Positions 21,320 to 29,639 of a stretch of DNA of 38,963 nucleotides are shown piece after piece. The position numbers and the translations under genes are program-made. This stretch comes from an uncultured bacterium (GTDB lineage Bacteria; Cyanobacteriota; Vampirovibrionia; Gastranaerophilales; Gastranaerophilaceae). Positions within the stretch are counted from its first letter, which is position 1. Each line of letters begins with the position of its first letter. The notes under the pieces were generated by a model. It searched no databases and was not told the origin of the DNA. It saw only the letters and a list, made by a program, of their open reading frames with translations. The stretch spans positions 1 through 38,963 of the forward strand of contig URHD01000010.1 of the NCBI GenBank assembly GCA_900547585.1, given 5' to 3'.

Positions 21320-22738
21320 ATGTACAATCCTAAGTCCCACAACGCTGATGAGTTCATTTCCCACGAAGAAATTCTCGAAACGCTTGATTATGCTGAAAAA
21401 AACAAAAATAATGTAAAATTGATAGACGAAATCCTTGAAAAAGCAAGAAAAGGAAAAGGTCTGAAACACCGCGAGGCTGCGGTTTTGCTGGCTTGTGAAA
21501 TCCCCGAAAAAAACGAAGAAATTTTCAAACTCGCCGAACAAATTAAAAAAGATTACTACGGAAATAGGATTGTGCTCTTTGCGCCCTTGTATATTTCGAA
21601 TTACTGCGTAAACGGCTGCGTTTATTGCCCTTATCACGCAAAAAACAAGCACATTCCGCGCAAAAAAATGACTCAGGAAGAAATTCGCAACGAGGTAATC
21701 GCGCTTCAGGATATGGGGCACAAAAGAATCGCACTGGAAGCCGGCGAAGACCCTGTTAACAACCCGATTGAATACATTCTCGAATCAATAAAAACAATTT
21801 ACGGCGTAAAACACAAAAACGGCGCAATCCGCCGCATAAACGTAAACATCGCGGCAACAACCGTCGAAAACTACAAAAAACTCCACGATATCGGCATTGG
21901 AACGTACGTTCTCTTTCAGGAAACCTACAACAAAGAAGCCTATGAACGCCTGCACCCGACCGGCCCCAAGCACAACTACAACTATCACACAGAAGCCATG
22001 GACAGAGCAATGGAAGCGGGTATTGATGATGTAAGTCTGGGCGTTTTGTTCGGGTTGGAGCGGTATAAGTACGAATTTGCCGGACTTTTAATGCACGCCG
22101 AGCACCTTGAGGCGGCTTTTGGCGTCGGGCCGCATGCAATAAGCGTTCCGAGGATTAAAAAAGCCGACGACATCGACCCGACTGTCTTTGACAACGGAAT
22201 TGACGACGATACTTTCGCCAAAATCGTCGCTTGTATACGAATTTCCGTGCCTTATACCGGCATGATTATCTCCACAAGAGAATCCGAAAAATGCCGTGAA
22301 CGACTTCTTCATCTGGGCTTATCTCAGATGAGTGGAGGCTCGAAAACCAGTGTTGGCGGCTATGCCGAGCCGGATCCTGAAGATGAAGATACTGCACAAT
22401 TTGAAGTCAGCGACAGAAGAACCCTTGACGAAGTCGTGAGATGGCTTATGAACATCGGATATTTGCCGAGTTTTTGCACCTCCTGCTATCGCAAAGGCAG
22501 AACGGGCGACAGGTTCATGGAAATCTGCAAACAACAGCAAATCCACAATTTTTGCCATCCGAACGCGCTTATGACGCTTAAAGAGTACCTTGTTGACTAC
22601 GCAACCGACGAAACAAAGAAAGTCGGCAATCTTTTGATTGAAAAAGAGCTGAAAACCTTTGATAATGACCAAATTAAGGCTACGCTCATTGAAAATCTCA
22701 AAAAAATCGAGAATGGCGGGCGGGATTATAATTTTTAA
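21320..22738 (+). CDS. hydG: HydG, [FeFe]-hydrogenase H-cluster maturase
   Basis: 472 residues. A radical SAM tyrosine lyase that makes the CO and cyanide ligands and the Fe(CO)2CN unit of the H-cluster. Cys96-x3-Cys100-x2-Cys103 (CVNGCVYC) binds the SAM cluster; the C-terminal Cys386-x2-Cys389-x22-Cys412 binds the second cluster, which separates HydG from ThiH. Normal length. Strong GGAGGAG Shine-Dalgarno. hydE, hydF and the hydrogenase are not in the window; the next gene is der. It implies hydrogen metabolism in an anaerobic fermenter. Confidence 0.96.
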   Translation: MYNPKSHNADEFISHEEILETLDYAEKNKNNVKLIDEILEKARKGKGLKHREAAVLLACEIPEKNEEIFKLAEQIKKDYYGNRIVLFAPLYISNYCVNGCVYCPYHAKNKHIPRKKMTQEEIRNEVIALQDMGHKRIALEAGEDPVNNPIEYILESIKTIYGVKHKNGAIRRINVNIAATTVENYKKLHDIGIGTYVLFQETYNKEAYERLHPTGPKHNYNYHTEAMDRAMEAGIDDVSLGVLFGLERYKYEFAGLLMHAEHLEAAFGVGPHAISVPRIKKADDIDPTVFDNGIDDDTFAKIVACIRISVPYTGMIISTRESEKCRERLLHLGLSQMSGGSKTSVGGYAEPDPEDEDTAQFEVSDRRTLDEVVRWLMNIGYLPSFCTSCYRKGRTGDRFMEICKQQQIHNFCHPNALMTLKEYLVDYATDETKKVGNLLIEKELKTFDNDQIKATLIENLKKIENGGRDYNF

Positions 22739-22814
22739 TACTTGATATTAAATATGCTGGTTGCCTCTCTCACAACAGCCTTTTTCCTAAGGAAAGGGAA
22801 ATAAATTTGGTGCT

Positions 22815-22832
22815 GTTGGGGTAGAAACCCCA
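22815..22832 (+). repeat. Perfect hairpin GTTGGGG/CCCCAAC
   Basis: GTTGGGG-TAGA-AACCCCAAC type inverted repeat in the 290-bp space between hydG and der, next to a REP hairpin. It could serve as a weak terminator of hydG, although no T-run follows. Confidence 0.5.
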
Positions 22833-22860
22833 ACCTACGAGGCTGCGGAACGCCCTCTCC

Positions 22861-22898
22861 AGAAAGTAGGGTGGGAATAGCGAAGCGCTTCCCACCGC
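22861..22898 (+). repeat. REP single hairpin, family B copy B5
   Basis: AGAAAGTAGGGTGGGAA ... GCTTCCCACCGC, like B3a with changes in the loop. A further right half (TAGCGAAGTGGTTCCCA, 22961-22977) lies just upstream of der and looks like a decayed copy. Confidence 0.8.
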
Positions 22899-23029
22899 AA
22901 GGGCTTTCGTACTTTCAGCCCAGCAGCAACCGATGTCAAAAATAGTAAATATCAAGCAAATAGCGAAGTGGTTCCCAATGCACGTTTTTTATATTAAAAT
23001 AAGAAAAAAGTCAGGCAGGAATCTAAATT

Positions 23030-24355
23030 ATGAGTAGAAAATCCGTAGTAGCGGTCGTTGGAAGACCAAATGTCGGCAAATCCACCTTTGTAAACCGTCT
23101 TGTGGGCGCAAGACAGTCGATTGTGGATGATTTGCCGGGTGTTACGCGCGACAGATTGTATTTTGACGTTGTCTGGCAAAATAAAGAGTTCACAGTAATC
23201 GATACAGGCGGGATTATTCCCGGTGACGAAGACGAAATTATGCTCAACATCTTTACGCAGGCAAAAATCGCCTGTGAAGAAGCGGATTCCATAATTTTTC
23301 TCGTTGACGGCAAAGATGGCGTGAATCCGATTGATTACGATATAGCAAATATCCTGCGCCAGAGCGAAAAACCGGTTTTTCTTGCGGTTAACAAAATTGA
23401 TTCGCCTGAAAGAATCGCAATGCTCGCTGATTTTTATTCACTCGCTATCGGCGACCCTATGCCGATTTCTGCACTGCACGGGAGCGGAGGAGTGGGAGAT
23501 TTACTCGAAGAAATAACAAAAGATTTCCCCTCTGATGAAGAATATGAAAAATCCGAGCTGATAAAAATCGCAATCGTCGGAAAACCGAACGCCGGAAAAT
23601 CCTCAATCGTAAATGCGTTGTTGGGCGAAGACAGGGTCATTGTAAGCGACATTTCCGGCACAACCCGCGACAGCATTGACTCGAAAGTCAAATACGAGGG
23701 CGAGGAATTCATCCTTGTTGACACTGCCGGCATTAGAAAAAAGGCAAAAGTTGACTGGGGCGTTGAAAAATTCGCTGTTGACCGCGCAATCCGCGCCATT
23801 CGTGACTGCGATGTAGCGGTTCTGGTGGTTGATGCGCTCGAGGGGCTGACCGATCAGGATAAAAAAATTTCCCAGACCGTCGTGGATGCCGGAAAAGGCA
23901 TGATTATTGCCGTAAACAAGTGGGATTTAGTCGAAAAGGACACGACTTCGACCGTAAAATATCAGCAAAAACTCCTCAATGACGCACCTTTTTTGAGCAA
24001 TTTCCCTATGCTTTTTGTGAGCGCAAAAACAAAACAGCGGCTCGTAAATATCTATAAAACAGCAAAAGATGTATGGGCTCAGTGCACAAAACGCCTTTCC
24101 ACGAGCATTTTGAACAAGATTCTTCTCGAAGCGCTCGCAATGAACCCGCCAACAACCAAAAAAGGCAAAAAACTGAGAATTCTTTACGCAACTCAGGTTC
24201 GCACTGCGCCTCCGTCCTTTATTATGTTCGTTAATAATGAAGATTTGGTTCAGGAGAGCTACAAACGCTATCTGGAGAACAAACTCCGCGAAGCTGCGGG
24301 ATTTTTTGGCACGCCAATCCGCATGAACTTCAAAGAACGCGCCCAAAAGGATTAG
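23030..24355 (+). CDS. der: Der (EngA) double-GTPase ribosome assembly factor
   Basis: 441 residues with two Era-like G domains and a KH-like C-terminal domain. G domain 1: GRPNVGKST (11-19), DTGG, NKID. G domain 2: GKPNAGKSS (about 184-192), DTAGI, NKWD. The KH-like part begins near 355. It acts in late 50S subunit assembly. Normal length. Only a weak AGGAA precedes the ATG. The gene stands alone after the REP-containing space. Confidence 0.96.
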   Translation: MSRKSVVAVVGRPNVGKSTFVNRLVGARQSIVDDLPGVTRDRLYFDVVWQNKEFTVIDTGGIIPGDEDEIMLNIFTQAKIACEEADSIIFLVDGKDGVNPIDYDIANILRQSEKPVFLAVNKIDSPERIAMLADFYSLAIGDPMPISALHGSGGVGDLLEEITKDFPSDEEYEKSELIKIAIVGKPNAGKSSIVNALLGEDRVIVSDISGTTRDSIDSKVKYEGEEFILVDTAGIRKKAKVDWGVEKFAVDRAIRAIRDCDVAVLVVDALEGLTDQDKKISQTVVDAGKGMIIAVNKWDLVEKDTTSTVKYQQKLLNDAPFLSNFPMLFVSAKTKQRLVNIYKTAKDVWAQCTKRLSTSILNKILLEALAMNPPTTKKGKKLRILYATQVRTAPPSFIMFVNNEDLVQESYKRYLENKLREAAGFFGTPIRMNFKERAQKD

Positions 24356-24382
24356 TTCTATCCACCGGGGCTTTTTGAGCAG

Positions 24383-24440
24383 GATAAAACCTTTTGACCC
24401 CGATAAAACCTTTTGACATTTATTAAAAATACATTATATT
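24383..24440 (+). promoter_or_regulatory. Promoter with tandem duplication, leaderless start
   Basis: GATAAAACCTTTTGAC is repeated at 24383-24398 and 24402-24417 (19-bp period). The second copy supplies the -35 TTGACA (24413-24418), 16 bp before TATATT (24435-24440), which is 6 bp before the ATG at 24447. No Shine-Dalgarno. Confidence 0.6.
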
Positions 24441-24446
24441 AAAATT

Positions 24447-25025
24447 ATGAAAAATAAACTTATTTTATTGATAATCTCCATGCTGATTTGCGCAAATGCT
24501 GTTTTTGCCGAATCGACCAGTGAAGATTATGCAAAACTATACAAATTTGCGAATATTCCTGATTTTGAGCTCGTGCACCAGCTTGACCCTTACCAGAATG
24601 AGGATTATCAAAAATACGCATGGTCGCCCTACCCGCTTTTCAGGTTGGCTGTTGATTTGTATTTCAAAAATCAGACAATCCCCGCCGGATATTACATTCT
24701 GACGCCCAGAACCATTAACGAGCGCGAGTATGTGCTATTTAAAGAAAGCGGAAAAGTAAAATTCATCATACCCGTTGTGAAAAAAGAGCTTGTTGCGCCA
24801 GGATACTACGATACAATGGTTCCAAAAGCCAAAAAGTCAAAATGGCAAAGCTTTTGCGAGAATACAAGGGATAAATTCTATACATTTTTCAGAAATTCCT
24901 CGCGAAAATCGCCCCCGCCGGGCTCGTATATCCAGTCATATTACATCGACGGAAATATGTTCCTTGTTATTATGTGCTACGGTGACTACAAATATACAAT
25001 GGTCTTTAAATCCACCCGTTTTTAA
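24447..25025 (+). CDS. Hypothetical exported protein, 192 residues
   Basis: A signal peptide (MKNKLILLIISMLICANAVFA) precedes a region with many aromatic residues (NIPDFELVHQLDPYQNEDYQ, WSPYPLFRLAVDLYF) and IPAGYYILTPRTINEREYV, LVAPGYYDTMVP and PPPGSYIQSYYIDGNMF. The repeated P-A/G-x-Y-Y motif suggests a small repeated beta unit. No family recognised. Convergent with the next gene, overlapping by 4 bp at the stop codons. Confidence 0.72.
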   Translation: MKNKLILLIISMLICANAVFAESTSEDYAKLYKFANIPDFELVHQLDPYQNEDYQKYAWSPYPLFRLAVDLYFKNQTIPAGYYILTPRTINEREYVLFKESGKVKFIIPVVKKELVAPGYYDTMVPKAKKSKWQSFCENTRDKFYTFFRNSSRKSPPPGSYIQSYYIDGNMFLVIMCYGDYKYTMVFKSTRF

Positions 25026-25978
25026 TCAAGAGGCTTAAAATCCTTGATAATCGGGCTGTTTTTTGCCATTTCTGCATACTTTTGTGCGAGCTCCTGCGGC
25101 ATATACATTGGCAAGCAGCCCCAGCTGCCTGTATCGATTTTTGCGTCTTCGGAGTTGGAAAGGAGTTTTTTTATAATTTGGTTGGGATTTTTCGTTCCGT
25201 AGCGAGATTTGAAAAAATCACCGGCATTTGATTCTGCTGAGGGTATAAAAAACCTTTTTCCACGCTTGTAGTGCGCAATATGAGAATTTATGTCTGCCTC
25301 TGAAACAATATTTAAGGGGAGATTGTTGTTTATGCAGTATTCGACGGACAACCTGTCTGCGAGCTCGCCGATTCCGCCGTATTTTTTGTCATTCCAGTTT
25401 TGAAGATAATCTATTTTGATTCTGTCACCGACAATTCCCTCCTTTTTGTGGTTTACATGGAGTGGTTTGTTGTAATAGGCTTCTTTTGCGTATTCATAAA
25501 AGTTGTTTTTCTTCAAAAGCCTGCAATCAACGATGGAAACATAACCGATTTCGCGTTTCAAATCTGGCGAGAAAAAGTGATAAGTCATTATGCTTTCACC
25601 GTCGGTAGAAGTGAGCACATTCACTTTCATTTTTTGCTTTTTAATCCCGTTTTCGGCTGTGTGGATTTTTTTGTAAACATATGCAGTGTTTTCGGGGTTG
25701 TAGCGCAGAGTAATGGGCTTGTTTCTCTGTGAAGTTCTTTTAAAGCTGTCAAAGACAAGCTCTGCAGGCTTTTTTAAGTCAATATTAAAAGTTCCGGACT
25801 GCATTTGCGATGTGTAAGGGTTATAAACCGTTGTTTCTATTTTTTGCAGGGCAGGCATGGCGCAGAAAACGTCTTTTTCCAGCTGCGCAACAGGTTTTAC
25901 CCTTTGGCAGTTAAGGCAGTTTTTGATAACCGGTGTTTGTGAATACTTTTTGAATATGCTCAAATCGGGAATTTTCAT
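25022..25978 (-). CDS. Hypothetical protein, weak acetyltransferase-like motif
   Basis: 318 residues, no signal peptide. A Cys pair CLNCQR lies near residue 21. A central beta-rich part is followed by YGGIGELADRLSVEYCINN (about 217-235) and SHIAHYKRGKRFFIP, which resemble the acetyl-CoA loop and the following strand of GNAT acetyltransferases. The match is by eye and weak. The C-terminal 60 residues are not recognised. It is transcribed alone and is a candidate lineage-specific protein. Confidence 0.68.
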   Translation of the reverse strand: MKIPDLSIFKKYSQTPVIKNCLNCQRVKPVAQLEKDVFCAMPALQKIETTVYNPYTSQMQSGTFNIDLKKPAELVFDSFKRTSQRNKPITLRYNPENTAYVYKKIHTAENGIKKQKMKVNVLTSTDGESIMTYHFFSPDLKREIGYVSIVDCRLLKKNNFYEYAKEAYYNKPLHVNHKKEGIVGDRIKIDYLQNWNDKKYGGIGELADRLSVEYCINNNLPLNIVSEADINSHIAHYKRGKRFFIPSAESNAGDFFKSRYGTKNPNQIIKKLLSNSEDAKIDTGSWGCLPMYMPQELAQKYAEMAKNSPIIKDFKPLD

Positions 25979-26113
25979 ATTTTAGTAAAGTCTATAAATA
26001 AATTATTTTGTCATGATTGTTAAGTTGTGTAACGTATATAATAATTATTGAAATAGTATATGCTGGTTTGTTTTTAAATAAGAGTAGGTAATAAATAAGT
26101 AAAGGGTCTGATT

Positions 26114-27436
26114 ATGTTCAATACAGTAAGTTTAAGTGTTCAAAAAGCCTGGGAAAACCGCGAAGCTCTCGGAATAGATCAGTCAAAACAGGTCGTTGAG
26201 CAGTTATTTCCCGAAGTTTCTCAAAGCGCGGCTTCGAACTCATCAGTTGACATTTCAGGTCTAAATAAAGAAGATGTTCAGGCAGAAATTGAGCAGACAG
26301 AAGAGGAAATTGCAACTCTTACTGAGCAAAAGGCTGATAATGACAAAAATATCCAAAAAACACAGCAGGAACTTCAGGAAATAAAAAAACAGATTAATGA
26401 TGCTATTGAAAATGCGCTCAAAGAATCACAGGAGTTCGTAGCTGAGCAATCTGCCAAAATCCTTGCTGCATCTGTCGAAATTGCTGCTGAATATGTAGCT
26501 TCCAACGGTGAAATGACAAAAGAGGAAATGAAACAAAAGCTTTCTGACAAGCTCGGTGATGTCGATACAGAAATTCCCTCCTCTGTGCTGGCTTCTTTGA
26601 CCGAAGCAGACGGACTTCTTGGCAAACTTTGTGCAAAAACACAGATTCTTTCTAACTATTGCGCGTATGGTGAAAAACTTTCCAACCAGATTACTTGCAA
26701 GCAAAACAGACTTGCGACGCTGAACGACCAGCTGACTGCAATTGAAGAGGCAGAAGAAGCCAGAAAATGCGACCCGATAGGGTTTGTTGCTGATGGGAAA
26801 ATTTGTGATTTTATCATTGACCGTAACAATGACGGCAAATTCAACAATGAAACAGAGTTTCTCGGCGCTCAAAACAACTGGTTTGAAATGATTTCGCTTG
26901 ATCAAAACGGCAATAACGATGGAAAAGTTTCCCGTGAAGAAATGGAAAATGCAAACGTTAAAGTACTTGTTACAAATGAAGATGGCTCACAGCAGATAGT
27001 TTCAGTTGCGGATTTGGGCATTGACGAAATTGATCTTAGTTCTTATCAGAGCTCAAATCAGTCTATTGGCAACAATAATCAGCTTCTGGGCACTTTCGGG
27101 CTCACGCTCAACGGTGAATATTCTAATGATGGTTACAATACACTTGATACAGTGAGCTGGCTCGATAAAAATTACAGCAATATGTTCACAGACAAAGCAG
27201 AAAGAGTTGGGCGTTTTGCAACCGAAGACGGTCTGGCTGATTCTTCAAAACTTTCATATAATATAAGTGAAGATATCTATGATGTCATAAATATGACAAA
27301 ACGCGTAAACGACACCAGAACTCAAATAACAAACGATTTTACTCTTCTAAAATCGACTAAAATTATGGCACAAAATCTTCTTCCTGAAGTTGCCGAATCT
27401 GAAGAAGACGAAGAAGAACGCAGAAAAAGAGCCTAG
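26114..27436 (+). CDS. Coiled-coil protein with EF-hand-like calcium motifs
   Basis: 440 residues. A long coiled coil (about 55-115, Glu/Gln/Lys rich, from EDVQAEIEQTEEEIATLTEQ) is followed by Ala/Glu-rich helices, a second coil (about 190-218), then two DxDxDG-type loops, DRNNDGKFNNETEF (about 237) and DQNGNNDGKVSREEM (about 263), and VADLGIDEIDL. The calcium part resembles the end-repeat of bacterial RTX-like or dockerin-like surface proteins. The C-terminus is very acidic then basic (SEEDEEERRKRA). No signal peptide. Weak Shine-Dalgarno AAGGG; a terminator follows. Confidence 0.72.
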   Translation: MFNTVSLSVQKAWENREALGIDQSKQVVEQLFPEVSQSAASNSSVDISGLNKEDVQAEIEQTEEEIATLTEQKADNDKNIQKTQQELQEIKKQINDAIENALKESQEFVAEQSAKILAASVEIAAEYVASNGEMTKEEMKQKLSDKLGDVDTEIPSSVLASLTEADGLLGKLCAKTQILSNYCAYGEKLSNQITCKQNRLATLNDQLTAIEEAEEARKCDPIGFVADGKICDFIIDRNNDGKFNNETEFLGAQNNWFEMISLDQNGNNDGKVSREEMENANVKVLVTNEDGSQQIVSVADLGIDEIDLSSYQSSNQSIGNNNQLLGTFGLTLNGEYSNDGYNTLDTVSWLDKNYSNMFTDKAERVGRFATEDGLADSSKLSYNISEDIYDVINMTKRVNDTRTQITNDFTLLKSTKIMAQNLLPEVAESEEDEEERRKRA

Positions 27437-27463
27437 GCTTCTTACATAAACCACACAACTTCA

Positions 27464-27494
27464 AGAGAACTCATAATGCATGGGTTCTCTTTTT
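27464..27494 (+). terminator. Rho-independent terminator
   Basis: AGAGAAC (27464-27470), inner CAT/ATG, GTTCTCT (27484-27490) and TTTT. Ends the 26114-27436 gene. Confidence 0.82.
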
Positions 27495-27536
27495 GATATT
27501 TATATAAGACTTTAAACTAAATTTATTAATTATCCC

Positions 27537-27557
27537 CCTTCCCCGTCTCGGGGAAGG
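27537..27557. repeat. GC-rich perfect hairpin
   Basis: CCTTCCCCG-TCT-CGGGGAAGG, followed by AGCAGTCG. It stands out from the AT-rich space before the acyltransferase and resembles a single REP-type hairpin, but it is not family B. No second copy was found in the window. Confidence 0.55.
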
Positions 27558-27666
27558 AGCAGTCGTTGGAATACGTTAGTGTTGCATACGAATGCGGATG
27601 GGGAACAATCCAAAAATATTTTTGAAGCCCGGGTGTTATTTGTGATTTTGTGATAACATATTTTCC

Positions 27667-28752
27667 ATGGAAAAACTCTTTTCAAACGAAATGAATCTTT
27701 TAAAAGCACTTGCGATAATGCTTGTTGTCTCCGGGCACCTTGAATTTTCGCTTCTGGGGATGTTTACGCCATATTCGTTCCAGCTGGCTCTGTTTTTCTT
27801 TATCTCCGGCTGCCTTTTTAAAGACAAGTATTTAACAAATACCGGTGATTTTGTGAAACGCAGGGTAAAAAGCCTGCTGGTGCCTTATTTTTTGTATAAT
27901 TTGTTTTATCTGGGCGTCACAGTGCTGATTTTTAAACTTACCGGCAAATTCTGGGGCCAGCCTTTGAGCCTTAAAAACTTTTTCATAACCCCTTTTCTAA
28001 ACGGGCACCAGTTTGACCTGTCTTGCCCGCTGTGGTTTGTTACGCAGCTTTTTATGACGATGATTTCGTTTTTGTTTATTTTTATCCTGCTGAAAAAGCT
28101 TAAAGATAACAAATTCTTTCATCTGGCGGTTTTTGCACTTCTCGGCCTTATCGCAATACCGGTTTCCAAGCTTTTTGCGCTTACGCCTCTTTTGCTTGTG
28201 CTGGTAAGGATAATGTTTTCGGTATTTTTTGTTTATCTTGGCTATTTTTACAACAATTACATAAAAGAAAAGTATGACATTTTCACAATAAAGTGGTTTT
28301 TTGCGATTGTTTCGATTCAGGCTGTTTTGTGGCTGTTTAATAGAGATTTTGACCCCGCACATGGAATTGGATTGAGTTATGTGCTTGTTTGGGCGAGATT
28401 TGACCAGCAGATTATTGTTCCCGTGATTACAAGCATTACCGGAATCTGGGCATCGTTATTCACTGTTAAAATACTGTATCCGTATTTAAAAGATGTGAAA
28501 TTTTTCGAACAAATGGGGAATGTTACCTATCATATAATGGCAAATCACCTGCTGGTTATGTACCTTATAACGGCTTTCCTGCTTTATATTAATGGAATCC
28601 CTATTTCTGAGCGCGCAAACCATGATATTTACTGGATATACGACCCTGTGCAGACTACTTATCTTTATTTTGTTTTGACCATGGTTATTACAACCTACCT
28701 CGGTGTCGGGCTGAAAAAATTGAAAAAAATTTTGTTAAAAGATGTTAAATAA
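27667..28752 (+). CDS. Acyltransferase 3 family membrane protein
   Basis: 361 residues, about ten membrane segments. The N-terminal NLLKALAIMLVVSGHLEF carries the His of the family active site, and LALFFFISGCLFKDKYL and RRVKSLLVPYFLYN follow, as in OafA/NodX-type transferases that O-acylate surface sugars. Shorter than two-domain OafA; there is no SGNH domain. No glycan gene cluster is adjacent, so the target is unknown. TAACAT ends 7 bp before the ATG and no Shine-Dalgarno is seen, so the start may be leaderless. Confidence 0.88.
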   Translation: MEKLFSNEMNLLKALAIMLVVSGHLEFSLLGMFTPYSFQLALFFFISGCLFKDKYLTNTGDFVKRRVKSLLVPYFLYNLFYLGVTVLIFKLTGKFWGQPLSLKNFFITPFLNGHQFDLSCPLWFVTQLFMTMISFLFIFILLKKLKDNKFFHLAVFALLGLIAIPVSKLFALTPLLLVLVRIMFSVFFVYLGYFYNNYIKEKYDIFTIKWFFAIVSIQAVLWLFNRDFDPAHGIGLSYVLVWARFDQQIIVPVITSITGIWASLFTVKILYPYLKDVKFFEQMGNVTYHIMANHLLVMYLITAFLLYINGIPISERANHDIYWIYDPVQTTYLYFVLTMVITTYLGVGLKKLKKILLKDVK

Positions 28753-28823
28753 AATGGCAATTTTTTTAGCTTAAATGTTTTTATTTATATATACAATATA
28801 TAAACAGACTATACGGGGTAAAA

Positions 28824-28994
28824 ATGAAAAGAGTAACAAAACAATGCACAGAATGTTGTGCAAAAAAAGAAATCCAAAAAGGGCTGACATTTCCGCAGAT
28901 AAAAATTAACATGCCGAGAATTTCAGCAAAAATGCCTTCTTTGAACCTGGGAGCACTCGATTTGCTGCTCGAGGCTAACATGATTCCTGTTTAA
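28824..28994 (+). CDS. Hypothetical 56-residue protein with CxxCC motif
   Basis: MKRVTKQCTECCAKKEIQKG, then LTFPQIKINMPRISAKMPSLNLGALDLLLEANMIPV. The Cys8-x2-Cys11-Cys12 cluster could bind a metal; the rest is amphipathic. A GGGGT Shine-Dalgarno lies 6 bp before the ATG and a TATA-rich promoter about 25 bp upstream, with a GGCAATTTTTTT element (28756-28767) before it. The stop abuts the stop of the convergent HicB-like gene. Function unknown. Confidence 0.6.
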   Translation: MKRVTKQCTECCAKKEIQKGLTFPQIKINMPRISAKMPSLNLGALDLLLEANMIPV

Positions 28995-29201
28995 TCAGGC
29001 CTCCATAAGGTTATACATAGGCTTTACTTTCACAAAATATTCATCATTCATGGAATTCAGCACGGACTCAAGATTTGATATGGCGTCTTTTTCTGTCCTG
29101 CCGAAGCCTATGAGCTTTTTGATGATACAATTTGCTACAAAGCCGTTATTCTTTGCGCTTTTGTAAATCAATGCGGGATATTCGACGGTGGAAATCTGCA
29201 T
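28995..29201 (-). CDS. HicB-like small protein, orphan
   Basis: 68 residues from the ATG at 29201 (AAGAAGGT upstream). MQISTVEYPALIYKSAKNNG opens like HicB antitoxins, followed by FVANCIIKKLIGFGRTEKDAISNLESVLN, the partial RNase H-like fold. The usual DNA-binding C-terminal domain is absent and there is no HicA beside it. A longer upstream frame (to 29306) has no family support and overlaps the HU terminator. It may be a solitary regulator or a relic of a toxin-antitoxin pair. Confidence 0.7.
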   Translation of the reverse strand: MQISTVEYPALIYKSAKNNGFVANCIIKKLIGFGRTEKDAISNLESVLNSMNDEYFVKVKPMYNLMEA

Positions 29202-29286
29202 ATTCGACCTTCTTTCTTTATTAATGAAAGACGGCTGATTTTGCTGCAAACTTTTGGTTTTTATAAAAAAATCGGCTAATTGAACG

Positions 29287-29314
29287 AAAAAAAAAGAGCC
29301 CCGCATGGGACTCT
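29287..29314 (-). terminator. Rho-independent terminator of the HU gene
   Basis: On the - strand AGAGTCCC-ATGC-GGGGCTCT followed by eight T. It lies 25 bp after the HU stop. Confidence 0.85.
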
Positions 29315-29338
29315 TCGCTTATAAAAACTGATAAGAAA

Positions 29339-29611
29339 CTACTTAACAGCTTCTTTGAATTTTTTACCAGCTGAGAAAGCAGGAACAGTTTTTGCAGCAA
29401 TTTTAATTGTTGCACCTGTTTGAGGGTTGCGTCCTGATCTAGCAGCTCTTTTTCTGGGTTCGAAAGTACCGAAACCAACTAAAGTAACTTTTTGTCCTTT
29501 AGCAACAGTTTTTTCAACAGTTTCCAAAGTTGCAGCAATTACGTCTGCAGCAGCTTTTTGAGAAACTTTAGCTTTTTTAGAAACCTCTTTTACTAATTCT
29601 TCTTTGTTCAT
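29339..29611 (-). CDS. hup: HU/IHF-family DNA-binding protein
   Basis: 90 residues. A histone-like dimer that bends DNA. MNKEELVKEVSKKAKVSQK, then VGFGTFEPRKRAARSGRNPQTG (the DNA-binding arm) and KTVPAFSAGKKFKEAVK are typical. The start is set by AAAGGAGG just upstream; a longer in-frame extension runs into the promoter. Own promoter and terminator, so monocistronic. HU is a natural candidate to bind the hairpin repeats described here, but that is speculation. Confidence 0.97.
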   Translation of the reverse strand: MNKEELVKEVSKKAKVSQKAAADVIAATLETVEKTVAKGQKVTLVGFGTFEPRKRAARSGRNPQTGATIKIAAKTVPAFSAGKKFKEAVK

Positions 29612-29639
29612 AAGAACCTCCTTTAATGTTACATGACCT

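Noticed and set aside
21756..22139. 127-aa Arg/Cys-rich frame antisense to hydG
   Set aside because: Composition typical of a shadow frame; HydG motifs on the + strand are complete.
26426..26905. Long - strand frame inside the coiled-coil/EF-hand gene
   Set aside because: Antisense of a repetitive Glu/Gln/Lys-rich sequence, which opens the opposite strand by composition.
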